The notes under the pieces are model-generated. The model saw nothing but the letters and a program-made list of their open reading frames with translations, did no database searches and was not told the origin of the DNA. The position numbers and the translations under genes are program-made. From assembly GCA_013306675.1 (NCBI GenBank), contig JABLUY010000047.1, positions 1 to 64,000 of the forward strand: a stretch of 64,000 nucleotides of DNA, given 5' to 3'. Source of the DNA: Thraustochytrium sp. TN22. Lineage: Eukaryota > Sar > Bigyra > Thraustochytrida > Thraustochytriidae. Positions 18,178-27,164 of this stretch are shown piece by piece; the stretch's first letter is position 1; each line of letters starts with the position of its first letter.

Positions 18178-19848
18178 ATGTTCTTCTCTGGGACCAGCGG
18201 CGCGTGGAAGGCGCAGGAGACGCCGGAAGAAGATCAGAGTAAGGCGAAACCCGAGGAGCCAAAAGAAAAAAAGCGTGTCGTCACAATGGTGTTCCTGAAC
18301 GTGGGCGATAAGACCGTGGAGATCTGGCTCCGAAGAGCGAAGCGCTGGGATCAATGCGTCAAGTTAGGGTCTGTGCTGCCCTCGCAAGGGCTGCGCTGCG
18401 TGGTCGCGGATGATGCAGATCTGGCATGGGGTGTGCCACCTTATCATTTTCTCATTCCGAACAAGACGTATTGTAGTTTGCGCACCGTGCCCATGCCAAC
18501 GACAAAGCGAGGATATTGCGTCCTAAAGGCAGGTGGCTGGATGTTCACCATGGAGGACCTTGCCACATCGCACCGCGTCCCTTTTGACGTTTCCAGAGAC
18601 TCCAGCCGGACGCGCGACAAGCTGCTGGATGTGGCGTTCCGGCAGGCCATACCGAACTTCGCAGCGAGCACCATCCAGGCCGCAGTGCGCGGCTACCTGG
18701 CCCGCAAGCCCACCATCTGCCACCTCTGCTGGGAGCCTTCTCCCGGCGCCCGCGTAATGCGGGTGGTTCCGCATTCAAAAGACGAAACCATTGTTCTGGA
18801 GAACGTTGACCTGGCGCTGGCCAAGCTCGGCAGCTCTCCGGTGCAGGAGAGGTCAGGCCCGCCTGATGCCGACCCAAAGCCCGCCTCGCGGGGCGCTTCG
18901 GTGCGCATCGCGGCGCCTTGGTTCCGAAAGCAGGTCGACGCCAAGAGCCACGTCACACGAACAGCGCGCCTGTGCCTGTCATGCCTTCGCGTTTCCATCA
19001 GCGAGCAGATCCTTTTGCGCCGGGCCACGAGACTCTTGTTCCCGAGCCTGCCGCACACAGTCATTCAGAAGGACATGCTGGTTAGGTTGGCGTCGCGCAG
19101 GCTCATGGCGCTGGTCAAGAGCAATGTGTCTTTTCTGCACCTACGCGTGGCGAAAGTGCAGGCTCACTGGCGTGGCTACAAGCTGCGGCAAAAGACCGAG
19201 TGCCCGATCTGCATGGAGGAGATGCCGATGGGCTTCATGCGCACTTTCACGCACGGCGACCACGCGTGCTCGTGCTGCATCAGGTGCTGGCGGCGCCAGA
19301 TTGAGACCGCACTAGCGGACGTCAAGTTCTACGTGCGCTGCACCCATGCCTGCGACTGCCGCTCGGTGCTTTCGGAGAAGGAAATTCGCAGCATCTCGGG
19401 CTGGAGGACGACCATCGCACTGCGCCGCGCGGCCCTGCGCAGCCGCGAGGAGTACCTGCAGTCCTTGCGTCTCGGCGGGGCCGACCCATACTTCCTTTCT
19501 TGGGCCAACACGTACACGCGTCTCTGCCCGGAGTGCAGCGTCATCATCTACCGCTGCTCGGGCTGTACGCACATGACCTGCACGTGCGGATGCGAGTTCG
19601 ACTGGCTTAAGGCCCCGCGCTTGGAGGCAGAAGTGCCGGCCGGCCTCGAGACGGTCTTCGACAACAACCCAAACGTTGTCGCTCGCGAGCTCCGTGACGG
19701 GCCTGCTGCCGCGCGCGACGCCGCAGAGTTCCGAGAGATGCAAGCTCGAGCGAGGGGCTTCACGGGCGCGCCGCCTTTTCAACCACCTTGGCGGCCGCGT
19801 CGCCGTCGCTTCCGCCGTCTGCGGCGCTGGCTATGCTTGTCTGCCTGA
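18178..19848 (+). CDS. RBR-type E3 ubiquitin ligase with IQ motifs
   Basis: 556 residues. The N-terminal part is of unknown fold. An IQ-like motif IQAAVRGYLARK (about 166-177) is followed by a CHLCWEP zinc-ligand pair, and a second IQ-like motif VQAHWRGYKLRQK lies just before the first RING. RING1 begins C342-P-I-C345 and runs through HACSCCIRCW. A Cys/His-poor IBR-like segment follows. RING2 begins C450-P-E-C453 and ends C468-T-C470-G-C472. In Parkin numbering, C463 aligns with catalytic C431 and H465 with catalytic H433 (GC-x-H-M-x-C). This predicts a thioester-forming E3 whose regulation may involve calmodulin or another EF-hand protein. The IBR is the weakest part, with few visible zinc ligands. 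The last 70 residues are Arg-rich. Ligase activity and substrates are inferred. Confidence 0.75.
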   Translation: MFFSGTSGAWKAQETPEEDQSKAKPEEPKEKKRVVTMVFLNVGDKTVEIWLRRAKRWDQCVKLGSVLPSQGLRCVVADDADLAWGVPPYHFLIPNKTYCSLRTVPMPTTKRGYCVLKAGGWMFTMEDLATSHRVPFDVSRDSSRTRDKLLDVAFRQAIPNFAASTIQAAVRGYLARKPTICHLCWEPSPGARVMRVVPHSKDETIVLENVDLALAKLGSSPVQERSGPPDADPKPASRGASVRIAAPWFRKQVDAKSHVTRTARLCLSCLRVSISEQILLRRATRLLFPSLPHTVIQKDMLVRLASRRLMALVKSNVSFLHLRVAKVQAHWRGYKLRQKTECPICMEEMPMGFMRTFTHGDHACSCCIRCWRRQIETALADVKFYVRCTHACDCRSVLSEKEIRSISGWRTTIALRRAALRSREEYLQSLRLGGADPYFLSWANTYTRLCPECSVIIYRCSGCTHMTCTCGCEFDWLKAPRLEAEVPAGLETVFDNNPNVVARELRDGPAAARDAAEFREMQARARGFTGAPPFQPPWRPRRRRFRRLRRWLCLSA

Positions 19849-20244
19849 TCGACCACATAAGTTAGCCGCGAGACAGTTGAGACCACACGTCTGACAGGCT
19901 TCGCCATCGCCAGAGAGATCCACTGTCGGCTAGGCATTGCATTGATCACGCATGTACCACTTACATAAGAATAACTTTGACTCAAATGACATGACTCGGC
20001 TGCACGCTTGCCTGCAAGCCGACCATCGCAGAGCCTCCACCGCCGCCGTCATTGCCTTCCGGGCCGTCTCATGACCAGCATCGAGTCCCTCAGCTCATTC
20101 TTCACTTCAAGTTCGCTGTCACTCACACAAGTCTGGCTCGGCTCAGTGGCACAACGACCGCCGCGCTGCGTGAGCGCAGTCGGTGGCCAGGCCGGCCCCT
20201 GGCCGGCGTGGGCAAAATCAAAGAGCGCTCGGCGGCGGGACGCC
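19849..20244. other. Intergenic, RBR to PCIF1-like gene
   Basis: 396 bp with no gene. It is locally less GC-rich around 19,920-20,000. The next frame is open from 20,008, but protein-like content starts at the ATG at 20,245. Confidence 0.5.
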
Positions 20245-21924
20245 ATGGCCGGACGGCGCAAGCGGCGCGCGGGCGCGGACGCCGAGCCGGAGGTGCTCTT
20301 GACGAAACGGCGCGCCCGGCCTGCACGCGGCGCGGGCGGGCTAGCGGATGCGGGGCATGACCAGCAGCACCTGCACCACCCTGCGCACCAGCACCAGCAG
20401 CGCCAGCTCGCCAGCGCTTCGCACCACGAGGGCTTTGGCCACGCCGCGGGCGACCTGGGCGAGGCACCGCGCTCGCTAGATGGCCCGTTGCCGCCGGACG
20501 GGCACCTACAGCAAGACCACCGGCACGAAGGAGCACAGCTGGACCTGGACCTTGACACAGCGGGCCATCATCCACAGTCTCACTCGCATCAGCAGCACCA
20601 GCAGCACCAGCACCAGCACCAGCACCAGCAGCACCAGCACCAGCACCAGCATCAGCACCAGCAGCAAATGGAGGCCACCACCTCCCGCGGCAGCACTGGC
20701 ATGGCAGACCCGGCGCCGCCGGTGGAGCCCGAGCGTGAGATCGCCTCGCTGCTCGCGGTGCGCGCACTGCTGGACCACTTCAAGGCAACCGCCGGGCTGT
20801 GGTTACGTGGGCGCATTCAAGGCCACTTCGAGAACTGGCTGTGGCGGCGCAGGGAGGATGTGGGTGCCAAAACCGTGCTCTTCGAGGTGGACAGAAGTCA
20901 ATTCGCCGAGAACGACAATGACAAGCACAAGCTCGTGGAGTGCGAGCTTGTCCGCAAGCTGCAGCTGGCCGGTGCCGAGGATGCGGAGGCCATCTCCGCC
21001 TCGCTGGACGCCAAGATCAGCGAGCTGTATCAGCAGGTGGCTACCGCAGAGCGCGACTCGGAGGAGAATCCCCTACCGCGTGGCACGGTGAACCGCCAGG
21101 ACCAGTCTCAGCTCATGTGTTCTTTCCGCTTCATAGCCCCTGACGGTACGCCCGTGGCCGCCATCCCGCTGCTCCGGTCTTACTACGAAGGCCGTCTGTG
21201 GGACCTGTGGTGCAGCTCGCGCAAGGGCCACGAAGCGGAAGTGGCGAACCAGGGCTCTGAGGCGGGCCGCTCGCAAGCCTACGACGACGCGGTGTTTTGT
21301 CTGCTGTGCCGCTACCTCGTGCTGCAGGGCGGCGAGCTCAAGGGCGCTGGCGGCAACCAGTGCGCCGTGCTGGACACCGTGCTGGACGTGCTGCAGATGG
21401 AATTCCAGGTGCAGGGCGAGTGCTTCGGGTCGCCGCTCAACACGCGGCTTCCATGGTTCTGCAGCATGTTTCCTGACCTTGAGTGCCGATTCGGCAGCCA
21501 GGGCAGCTTCTTCGACCAGAACTTTGTGCGCGGCTCCTTCGAGGCTAACCCGCCGTATAGCCCGGATATTGTCAAGCGCATGTACGCACACATGAGGGAT
21601 GCGCTGGAGCGCGCGGACGCGGCCGGCGAGATACTGCAGTTCTTTGTCGTCATCCCGCACTGGCCTTCGCGAGCGCAGGTTCAGGCGCCGGAGGCCTACG
21701 CCGAGCTGGACGACAGCCCCTTCAAGCGGAGCGACATTGTGCTGCGCCGCTCCCGCCACGCCTTTCGCGAGGGCGGCCAGCACTACAAGGGCGTGGCCGA
21801 GGTGCGCGTCTCCTCTGAGGCCAGCTGCATCTTCGTGCTTCAGACGCAGGCGGCGCTCCAGGCCTTTCCGGTTGACACTCGTCGTCGCGCTGCCCTCGAG
21901 AAGGCTTTCGAGGCCAAATCATGA
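20245..21924 (+). CDS. PCIF1-like cap-specific adenosine N6-methyltransferase
   Basis: 559 residues. The N-terminus is basic (RRKRR at 4-8, KRR at 21-23), consistent with nuclear import, followed by a Gln/His-rich stretch encoded by CAGCAC repeats at about 20,580-20,668. From about 170 the protein matches the PCIF1 (CAPAM) core. SPLNTRLPWFCSMFPD is followed by a RFGSQG segment, then the catalytic motif N435-P436-P437-Y438 in GSFEANPPY, a FFVVIPHW strand (PCIF1 has IPEW) and a C-terminal SCIFVLQT strand. PCIF1 methylates the first transcribed adenosine of capped mRNA to m6Am and binds the phosphorylated RNA polymerase II tail through a WW domain. I see no WW domain here, so recruitment may differ. 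NPPY rather than NPPF is the usual motif of other N6-adenine methyltransferases. Confidence 0.82.
   Translation: MAGRRKRRAGADAEPEVLLTKRRARPARGAGGLADAGHDQQHLHHPAHQHQQRQLASASHHEGFGHAAGDLGEAPRSLDGPLPPDGHLQQDHRHEGAQLDLDLDTAGHHPQSHSHQQHQQHQHQHQHQQHQHQHQHQHQQQMEATTSRGSTGMADPAPPVEPEREIASLLAVRALLDHFKATAGLWLRGRIQGHFENWLWRRREDVGAKTVLFEVDRSQFAENDNDKHKLVECELVRKLQLAGAEDAEAISASLDAKISELYQQVATAERDSEENPLPRGTVNRQDQSQLMCSFRFIAPDGTPVAAIPLLRSYYEGRLWDLWCSSRKGHEAEVANQGSEAGRSQAYDDAVFCLLCRYLVLQGGELKGAGGNQCAVLDTVLDVLQMEFQVQGECFGSPLNTRLPWFCSMFPDLECRFGSQGSFFDQNFVRGSFEANPPYSPDIVKRMYAHMRDALERADAAGEILQFFVVIPHWPSRAQVQAPEAYAELDDSPFKRSDIVLRRSRHAFREGGQHYKGVAEVRVSSEASCIFVLQTQAALQAFPVDTRRRAALEKAFEAKS
20580..20668 (+). repeat. 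CAGCAC-type repeat encoding a Gln/His tract
   Basis: Imperfect CAG/CAC (with CAT) codon repeat in the N-terminal region of the PCIF1-like gene, encoding alternating Gln and His. It is in-frame and probably length-variable. Confidence 0.85.
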
Positions 21925-22262
21925 GTCTCCTCGTGCTCGTAGACATTTGTCTCCATTTGCAGTGCCAAATGGGGTGAAGACTTTGCGAGCGCGGCGTGTC
22001 GCGAACGTGTCGCGACGTGTCGCGAACGTGAGGTGGGCTGGGCTGCCTCACGGCCGTTGTGAGCTCGTGGATGTGTCTCGTGGGAAAACAGATTTTCGTT
22101 TTGTTCTAAGTAAGAGTCATGCCGCCACGGCGGGCAGGAAAATGGGGCAGGGCGTCACGGAGATGATGTGAACGATTCCAAACCAAGCGCGTCTGGGGAG
22201 CGTGAACGGGCAGAGAGGTCCAACCTCTGCCCGAGCCTCGACAGCAGCGGCTCCTCCTGTTG
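21925..22262. other. Convergent intergenic region
   Basis: 338 bp between the PCIF1-like stop and the HAD-like stop. It contains two near-identical GTGTCGCGAACGTGTCGCG-type units around 21,996-22,031, a short direct repeat. No gene seen. Confidence 0.5.
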
Positions 22263-23345
22263 CTACTGTGCGTCGCCACAGGCCTCGCCGCGAAGCAGCG
22301 CCTTGGCAAGAAGAATGGCCGCGGTGCGCAGCCGCTCCCGCTCGTCGACGCCAAAGGCGGAGAGGCACTCCTGGTACGCTTTGGAATAACTAAAGTCGGA
22401 GTCGTTGATGACGCGCATCTGCCCGCGACTCTGCTCCTCGCTCGGGTCCCACCAGGAAGAGAGCACCGTGCAGGCGCGCTGCGGCTGGTGCGCGTTGATG
22501 AGCTCGGGCGCCTCCTGCAGCACAAAGTACGCGTGGAAGACGTTGTCGTCGACAAAGATAATGCGACGGCGCTCCGGTGCGATCTCGTGCATCGCGAGGT
22601 GCGCCACGAGCTTTGCCTTGTCGTAGCCAGCGCTGAAGACGCGCGTGCCGGCGATGCGCTTGATGTCGACGCGCAGCGCCTCATTGCGCAGAACGTGCAC
22701 GCGCGCGGCGGCGGCCGCAGCGGCGGCGCCTGACTCAGGGGCGGCGCCGCCCGTCGCGAAGAGCTCCAAGAGGCGGTGCGCGTCCAGCGCGCGCAGTTTG
22801 GCGTGCAAGTCGAGCAGGAGCTCGGGCGTGGCGCGCGCCGTGGCGATGAAGAGCGGCACGCCGGCTGCGCGCAGCGCGCGCAGCGCCGCGACGGTGGCCA
22901 GGCCGCCGCGCACCAGCGCGCAGGCGCCTGCGTCGGGCCCGTTCCCGACGCCGGCGCCCGGGTCGTTGGCCAGCACCTTGTCAAAGTCCAGCACCACCGC
23001 TGTGCGGCGCAGGTCCGGGTCGCCGTCGGCGAGGCTGGCCACGAGCGCGGCCAGGCCTGCGCTGGTCTGCAGCCTCAGCGGCACGGCGCTCGCGTCGCCG
23101 TGCGCCACGCCGTTCCCGGCCAGCACCGTGAGCGCCGGCACTCGCGCCGGCGCGGTCCCCGGCGGGCAGCTGCCGGCCCTGTGCGCGCCTCCGCCTGCGC
23201 CTGCGCCTGCGCCTGCGCCTGCGCCTCCGCCGCGCTCCCGCCGCGGCCGCCCCGCCGGCGTCGCGGCGCGCCGCCCTCGTTCCTCGCCGGCCGTGCCCCG
23301 CCGCTCCCGGGCCCTGGCCTCCCGCCGGCTGTCCGCCGCCGCCAT
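22263..23345 (-). CDS. HAD-superfamily-like protein
   Basis: 360 residues from the ATG at 23,345; an earlier in-frame ATG at 23,492 would add 49 Arg/Ala-rich residues. Residues 1-70 are low complexity with an (AG)n run from a GCGCCT-type repeat. From about 115 the protein resembles a HAD hydrolase. Motif I is VVLDFDKVLAND (D120, D122), a PLFIATARATPE segment may be motif II (T/S), and IIFVDDNVFHA is a motif IV-type acidic pair. Motif I lacks the usual Thr/Ser after the second Asp (DxDGT/V becomes DFDKV), which fits outlier HAD groups and may alter activity. Substrate and location are unknown. Confidence 0.65.
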   Translation of the reverse strand: MAAADSRREARARERRGTAGEERGRRAATPAGRPRRERGGGAGAGAGAGAGGGAHRAGSCPPGTAPARVPALTVLAGNGVAHGDASAVPLRLQTSAGLAALVASLADGDPDLRRTAVVLDFDKVLANDPGAGVGNGPDAGACALVRGGLATVAALRALRAAGVPLFIATARATPELLLDLHAKLRALDAHRLLELFATGGAAPESGAAAAAAAARVHVLRNEALRVDIKRIAGTRVFSAGYDKAKLVAHLAMHEIAPERRRIIFVDDNVFHAYFVLQEAPELINAHQPQRACTVLSSWWDPSEEQSRGQMRVINDSDFSYSKAYQECLSAFGVDERERLRTAAILLAKALLRGEACGDAQ

Positions 23346-24222
23346 GCCGCGCCCGCGCCGTCGCCGCGCGCTGCGCCGCGCCCTGCGCGCCCGCCGCGCG
23401 CCGCGCGGCGGGCGGCGCCGCCGGCGCCGCGCCCTGCTCCGCTCCGCTCTGCCGCGCGCCGCCGCCGCGCCCTCCGCCGCGCGCGCCGCCATGCCTTCGC
23501 CGCCCGCCCGCCCGCCCGCCCGCCCCTCCGCGCGCCGCGCCTCGCCGCCTCCGCCGGAGCCCCTCCTCGCCTCGGCTCTGTCCGGCGCCGGCAGAGCGCG
23601 GCGGCGCGGCGCGGCGCGGCGCAGCGCGGCGGCCGCCCCAGGCTCGGCGCCCTCCCGCCCTCCTCCCGCCGGCGGCGCGGCGCGGCGGCGGCGGCCGGGT
23701 CGAGGCGAGCCGAGGCCGGCGGCGGCCGGGTCGCGCGGTCGGCGCGCGCGCGCCAGCTCGTACGCCGCGCCGGAGCGGCGGGGGCGCGGCGCATGCGGAG
23801 AGCTACGCTGGAGGCCGCAGCGAGCTCTAGCTAGCTAGTAGCGAGCGAGCGAGCGAGCGAGAGCAGGCGGCGCGGCGGCGCGGCGCGGCGCGCGCGGCGC
23901 GGCGGCGCGCGGCGGCGCGCGGCGGCGGCGCGCAGAGGCGCACGGCGCGGCGGCGGCGCGCGGCGCAGGCCAGGCCAGGCCAGGCCGGGCCAGGCCGGCC
24001 GGCGGCCCGGCGCGCGAGGCCGGCGGCGCGGCGGGCCGGTCAACCGCGCGCGGAGGCGAGGCGAGGCGAGGCGGGGCGAGGCAGGCGCGGCGGGGCGGCG
24101 CGCGCGCGCGGCAGGCGCGAGGCGGCGGGGAAGCTGGCGCGGCGCGGGCGCGGGCGCGGGCGCGGGCGAGGGCGCGGCGCGAGGCGCGCGGCGGGCGGGC
24201 GGGCGGCGGCGGGCCGCGCGAG
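23346..24222. other. Extremely GC-rich divergent intergenic region
   Basis: About 880 bp between the HAD-like and C2-FKBP-SAM starts. Most of it is GC-only simple sequence: GCGGC/GCGCG runs, GAGC repeats near 23,840-23,862 and GGCCA repeats near 23,965-23,995. A CTAGCTAGCTAG motif lies at 23,827-23,838. Arg/Ala-rich frames across it are composition artefacts. It probably contains both promoters. Confidence 0.55.
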
Positions 24223-26649
24223 ATGGCGGGCGGCGGCAGCGGGCGGCTGCAGCTCAAGGTGTGCTCGGCGCGCAACCTGAGCAATGACAAGACGGTGTAC
24301 CCCTTCGTGCAGGTGGTGGCCGGCCTGTACAAGGAGAAGACGCCGCATCGAAAGTGTGTGCTGGGGCAGAAGAACGTGTACTGGAACCAGAAGTTCGTGG
24401 TGGACGAGGTGATGGCGGGCGGCTCCGTGCGGCTGGAGATCAAGAACAAGGAGTCGTTCTTGACGCCGCCCACGCTCATGGGCGTCGTGCAGCTGCAGGT
24501 GCCCAAGATGCCGGGCCAGCTCGAGGATATCTGGATCCCGGTGCTGGAGCCAAAGTCCATGGAGGCCACCATCGCGGAGCTGCACTGCGTGTTCCAGTTC
24601 GAATCCTCGATGCCGGCCGGCATGGCGCACATGATGCGGAGCCCCAGCCACATGGGCGCAGCCGGGACCGCGGCGGGGTCGCCGCCCTCGCCGCCCCTGG
24701 CGGCCGGCGGCTTCGGGCCGCGGTCCCCGTCCTCGGCGCTCCACCAGCACCAGCATAGCCAGCACTCGCTGTCCGTGCACGCGAGCTCGTCTTCGGGCTA
24801 CGGTGGGGCGGCCTCCACCGCCTCGGGCGCCGCCGCGGCCGGCAGCTCGCACTTTGGCGGCGGCGGCGCCGCCGCAGCAGCTGGGGACGCTTCGATGCGG
24901 CCTCCGCCGCGGTCGCCCAGCGAAAAGCAGCGGCCCTCGTCCGGCTTTGACGGCCACACAGCGGCGCTCACCATCAACGAGCTCATGGACTCGCTCGAGA
25001 AGGTTAAGCGCATCATCGAAACGCACGGCGGCGCCAGCATGGGCGGCGGCGCCGTGGTGGTGCGCGACTCCGACCCGGAGCGCCTCGAGCTGCTCCGCAG
25101 CGCGCGAGACGAGCTCGATAGCATCCAAGCCCAGATCGAGGCGGAGGACACCATTGCGCAGGACTGGCGCGCCAAGCTTGTCGACCTCGCCTCAGCCTAC
25201 GGCGCAGACCTGGCCGTGCTGCTCAGCGCCGAGGCCTGGGATGACGTCAACCGGCGCAGGTCGCGACGCATGAGCGTCAAGCCCGGTGCCGGTGGCGCGG
25301 GCGAACCGCAGGACGGCTCCGGCGGTGCGGGAGGCGCCGGTGGCGCCGGGGCCCCACCTCGCTTTCAGGAGACCACCAAGAACTTCACCATCGAGAGTCT
25401 CGATCTCTTCGACGCACTGCTTGACAAAGGCTTCGCCGTGGAGATCCTCGAGTCCGGCGAGTCCGGCGCCACGCCCATCGCCAAGGGCGACCACGTGCTG
25501 CTCGACTACATCGTGTACATATGGGACTCCGTCAACATGCTTGCGGTCTCCTATGCGGACTCTGCTTCCAGCGGCAATCTCGACGTTGTCGTGGGCGACG
25601 ACTCGCATCCGCCCGGCCTCAGCCTCGGTCTCGAGGGCCTGCGCCAGGGCACACGCTTCTCGCTTTGCATCTCGCCGCCGCTCGCCTACGGCGAAAACGG
25701 CACCACCGACGTCCCGCCCAACACGCACGTGCTCTACGAGGCCACCGTCGTGCGCGTCGAACCGCACGCCGCCTCGGCGGCGGCGGCAGAGGCGGCGGCA
25801 GAGGTTGCCGACGAGGACGCCGCGGCCTCGAACCCGGCCGCCGATTCGAACGCGCTCATGAAGGGCAAGCGAACCTCGATGCGCTTCCCGGCGCGCCAGA
25901 ACCGAGTCTCGCTCGCCGCGCCGGGCGAACCTATTGACGTCTCGCACGGCGCCGCCACCGCCGCCGCGGCCGTCAAGAAGGGGCCGCCACCGGCGCCGCC
26001 CCGTGTACCGGCCGCGAAGGTGTCTGAGCCCCCTGCCGCGCCGCAGGCTCGCGAGGACGAGAATCGCCCGCCGGCTGCCGACAACCCGCCCCCGTTGCCG
26101 CCGCGCAGCGACTACGTTCCGCCCAAGCCACCCGGAGCCAGGGTCCCGCCACGGCCCTCCACGCGCAACCTCAAGTCCACCTCGGTCAGTGCCCCGACAC
26201 CGCCGCCGCCGCGCCCGCGGAACCGCACCTCTTCCTCCTCCACCACGGCCACCGCGGTCTCGGACGGCGTGGCGACGGTCCCGTCCGCCGCGTCGGCGCC
26301 ACCTGCGAGCTCCGTCACGGCAGAGGCCGTCACCGAGACCAGCTCCACGACCGCCCCGCCACCGCCGCCCACGCAGTCCTCGGACACGGCGCCCTCTTCG
26401 CCGCAGCCGGACGCCGCCGAGACCTCCTCGTCGGCGTCTAACGGCGTTGGCGCGCCCAAGACCGTCGACGCCTGGCTCGCCGACATTGGCTTCGCTCAGT
26501 ACGCGCAGGCCTTTCACGATCTCGGCGTTGAGGAACTCGCCGACTTCGGTCTTCTGCACAAGGCGGATCTCGAGAAGATTGGGATGCGCCTCATCCAGGT
26601 CCGGAAGTTCATCGCTCACGTTTCCAACATTGGCATCGACATTATCTGA
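24223..26649 (+). CDS. C2-FKBP-SAM multidomain protein
   Basis: 808 residues. A C2-type domain at about 6-125 begins LQLKVCSARNLSNDKTVYPFV and has WNQKFVVDEV. A Ser/Gly/Ala-rich linker and a short helical segment (about 245-350) follow. An FKBP-type peptidyl-prolyl isomerase domain lies at about 405-510, with GDHVLLDYIVY, SLGLEGLRQG and SPPLAYGENG (the conserved Y-G of the 80s loop), then VPPNTHVLYE. A long Pro/Ser/Thr linker carries PPPAPPRVP and PPPLPPRSD motifs that could bind SH3 or WW domains. A SAM domain closes the protein (about 746-808): VDAWLADIGFAQYAQAF, DLGVEEL and LEKIGM. The architecture suggests a membrane- or lipid-associated scaffold with a prolyl isomerase module. Isomerase activity is uncertain because several FKBP pocket residues differ. 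Confidence 0.8.
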   Translation: MAGGGSGRLQLKVCSARNLSNDKTVYPFVQVVAGLYKEKTPHRKCVLGQKNVYWNQKFVVDEVMAGGSVRLEIKNKESFLTPPTLMGVVQLQVPKMPGQLEDIWIPVLEPKSMEATIAELHCVFQFESSMPAGMAHMMRSPSHMGAAGTAAGSPPSPPLAAGGFGPRSPSSALHQHQHSQHSLSVHASSSSGYGGAASTASGAAAAGSSHFGGGGAAAAAGDASMRPPPRSPSEKQRPSSGFDGHTAALTINELMDSLEKVKRIIETHGGASMGGGAVVVRDSDPERLELLRSARDELDSIQAQIEAEDTIAQDWRAKLVDLASAYGADLAVLLSAEAWDDVNRRRSRRMSVKPGAGGAGEPQDGSGGAGGAGGAGAPPRFQETTKNFTIESLDLFDALLDKGFAVEILESGESGATPIAKGDHVLLDYIVYIWDSVNMLAVSYADSASSGNLDVVVGDDSHPPGLSLGLEGLRQGTRFSLCISPPLAYGENGTTDVPPNTHVLYEATVVRVEPHAASAAAAEAAAEVADEDAAASNPAADSNALMKGKRTSMRFPARQNRVSLAAPGEPIDVSHGAATAAAAVKKGPPPAPPRVPAAKVSEPPAAPQAREDENRPPAADNPPPLPPRSDYVPPKPPGARVPPRPSTRNLKSTSVSAPTPPPPRPRNRTSSSSTTATAVSDGVATVPSAASAPPASSVTAEAVTETSSTTAPPPPPTQSSDTAPSSPQPDAAETSSSASNGVGAPKTVDAWLADIGFAQYAQAFHDLGVEELADFGLLHKADLEKIGMRLIQVRKFIAHVSNIGIDII

Positions 26650-26740
26650 TCGACACCGACGTCCCCGCTCTTGCCGCATTGCAGCTGCTCATCCGCGCCT
26701 TCCTTTCCCTGACGATGATGATGTCGATGATGACAATGAC

Positions 26741-26782
<42 letters not shown>

Positions 26783-27164
26783 TGAAGAAGATGATGATGG
26801 TTGCTTCTGGCTTTCGGCCAGCAGACCCTAGACGAACTGTGCTGTAAGTAAGCTATGACCTCTTCCTAGCTCTAGCTAGAGCTAACTAAGTTAGAGGCAA
26901 GCTAAGCTGTTCGGGTTGCTGGCTCGGAAAACCTTTCAACTTGTTGTGAGCCCCACCTCCCGAGGACCCCGAACCCGGCTGCGCAGGCAAGCAAAGCCGC
27001 ATCAGTCTCCAGACGACGGCGGGCCGCGGTTGCGGCGCTCAGGCTGCCGCTACTGGCGCCGCAGCCGCAGCCGCCGCCGTCGCCGCCGCCGCCGCCGCCG
27101 TGCGGCGTCAAACAGAGATAGGCGCCAGGCGCCGGCCGCCGGCCGCCGTTGGCACGGCGTCGTC
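26650..27164. other. Intergenic with GAT repeat and a perfect 18-bp palindrome
   Basis: A GAT trinucleotide tract lies at about 26,714-26,800, mostly uninterrupted between 26,739 and 26,780. A perfect palindrome TAGCTCTAGCTAGAGCTA lies at 26,867-26,884 within AT-richer sequence. A CGCCGC/GCC run at about 27,056-27,100 precedes the next gene. No gene seen. Confidence 0.6.

Noticed and set aside
24597-24606. GTTCGAATCC, similar to a tRNA B-box
   Set aside because: It lies inside the C2-FKBP-SAM coding frame; no A-box or cloverleaf is found around it. No tRNA or rRNA gene was seen in the window.
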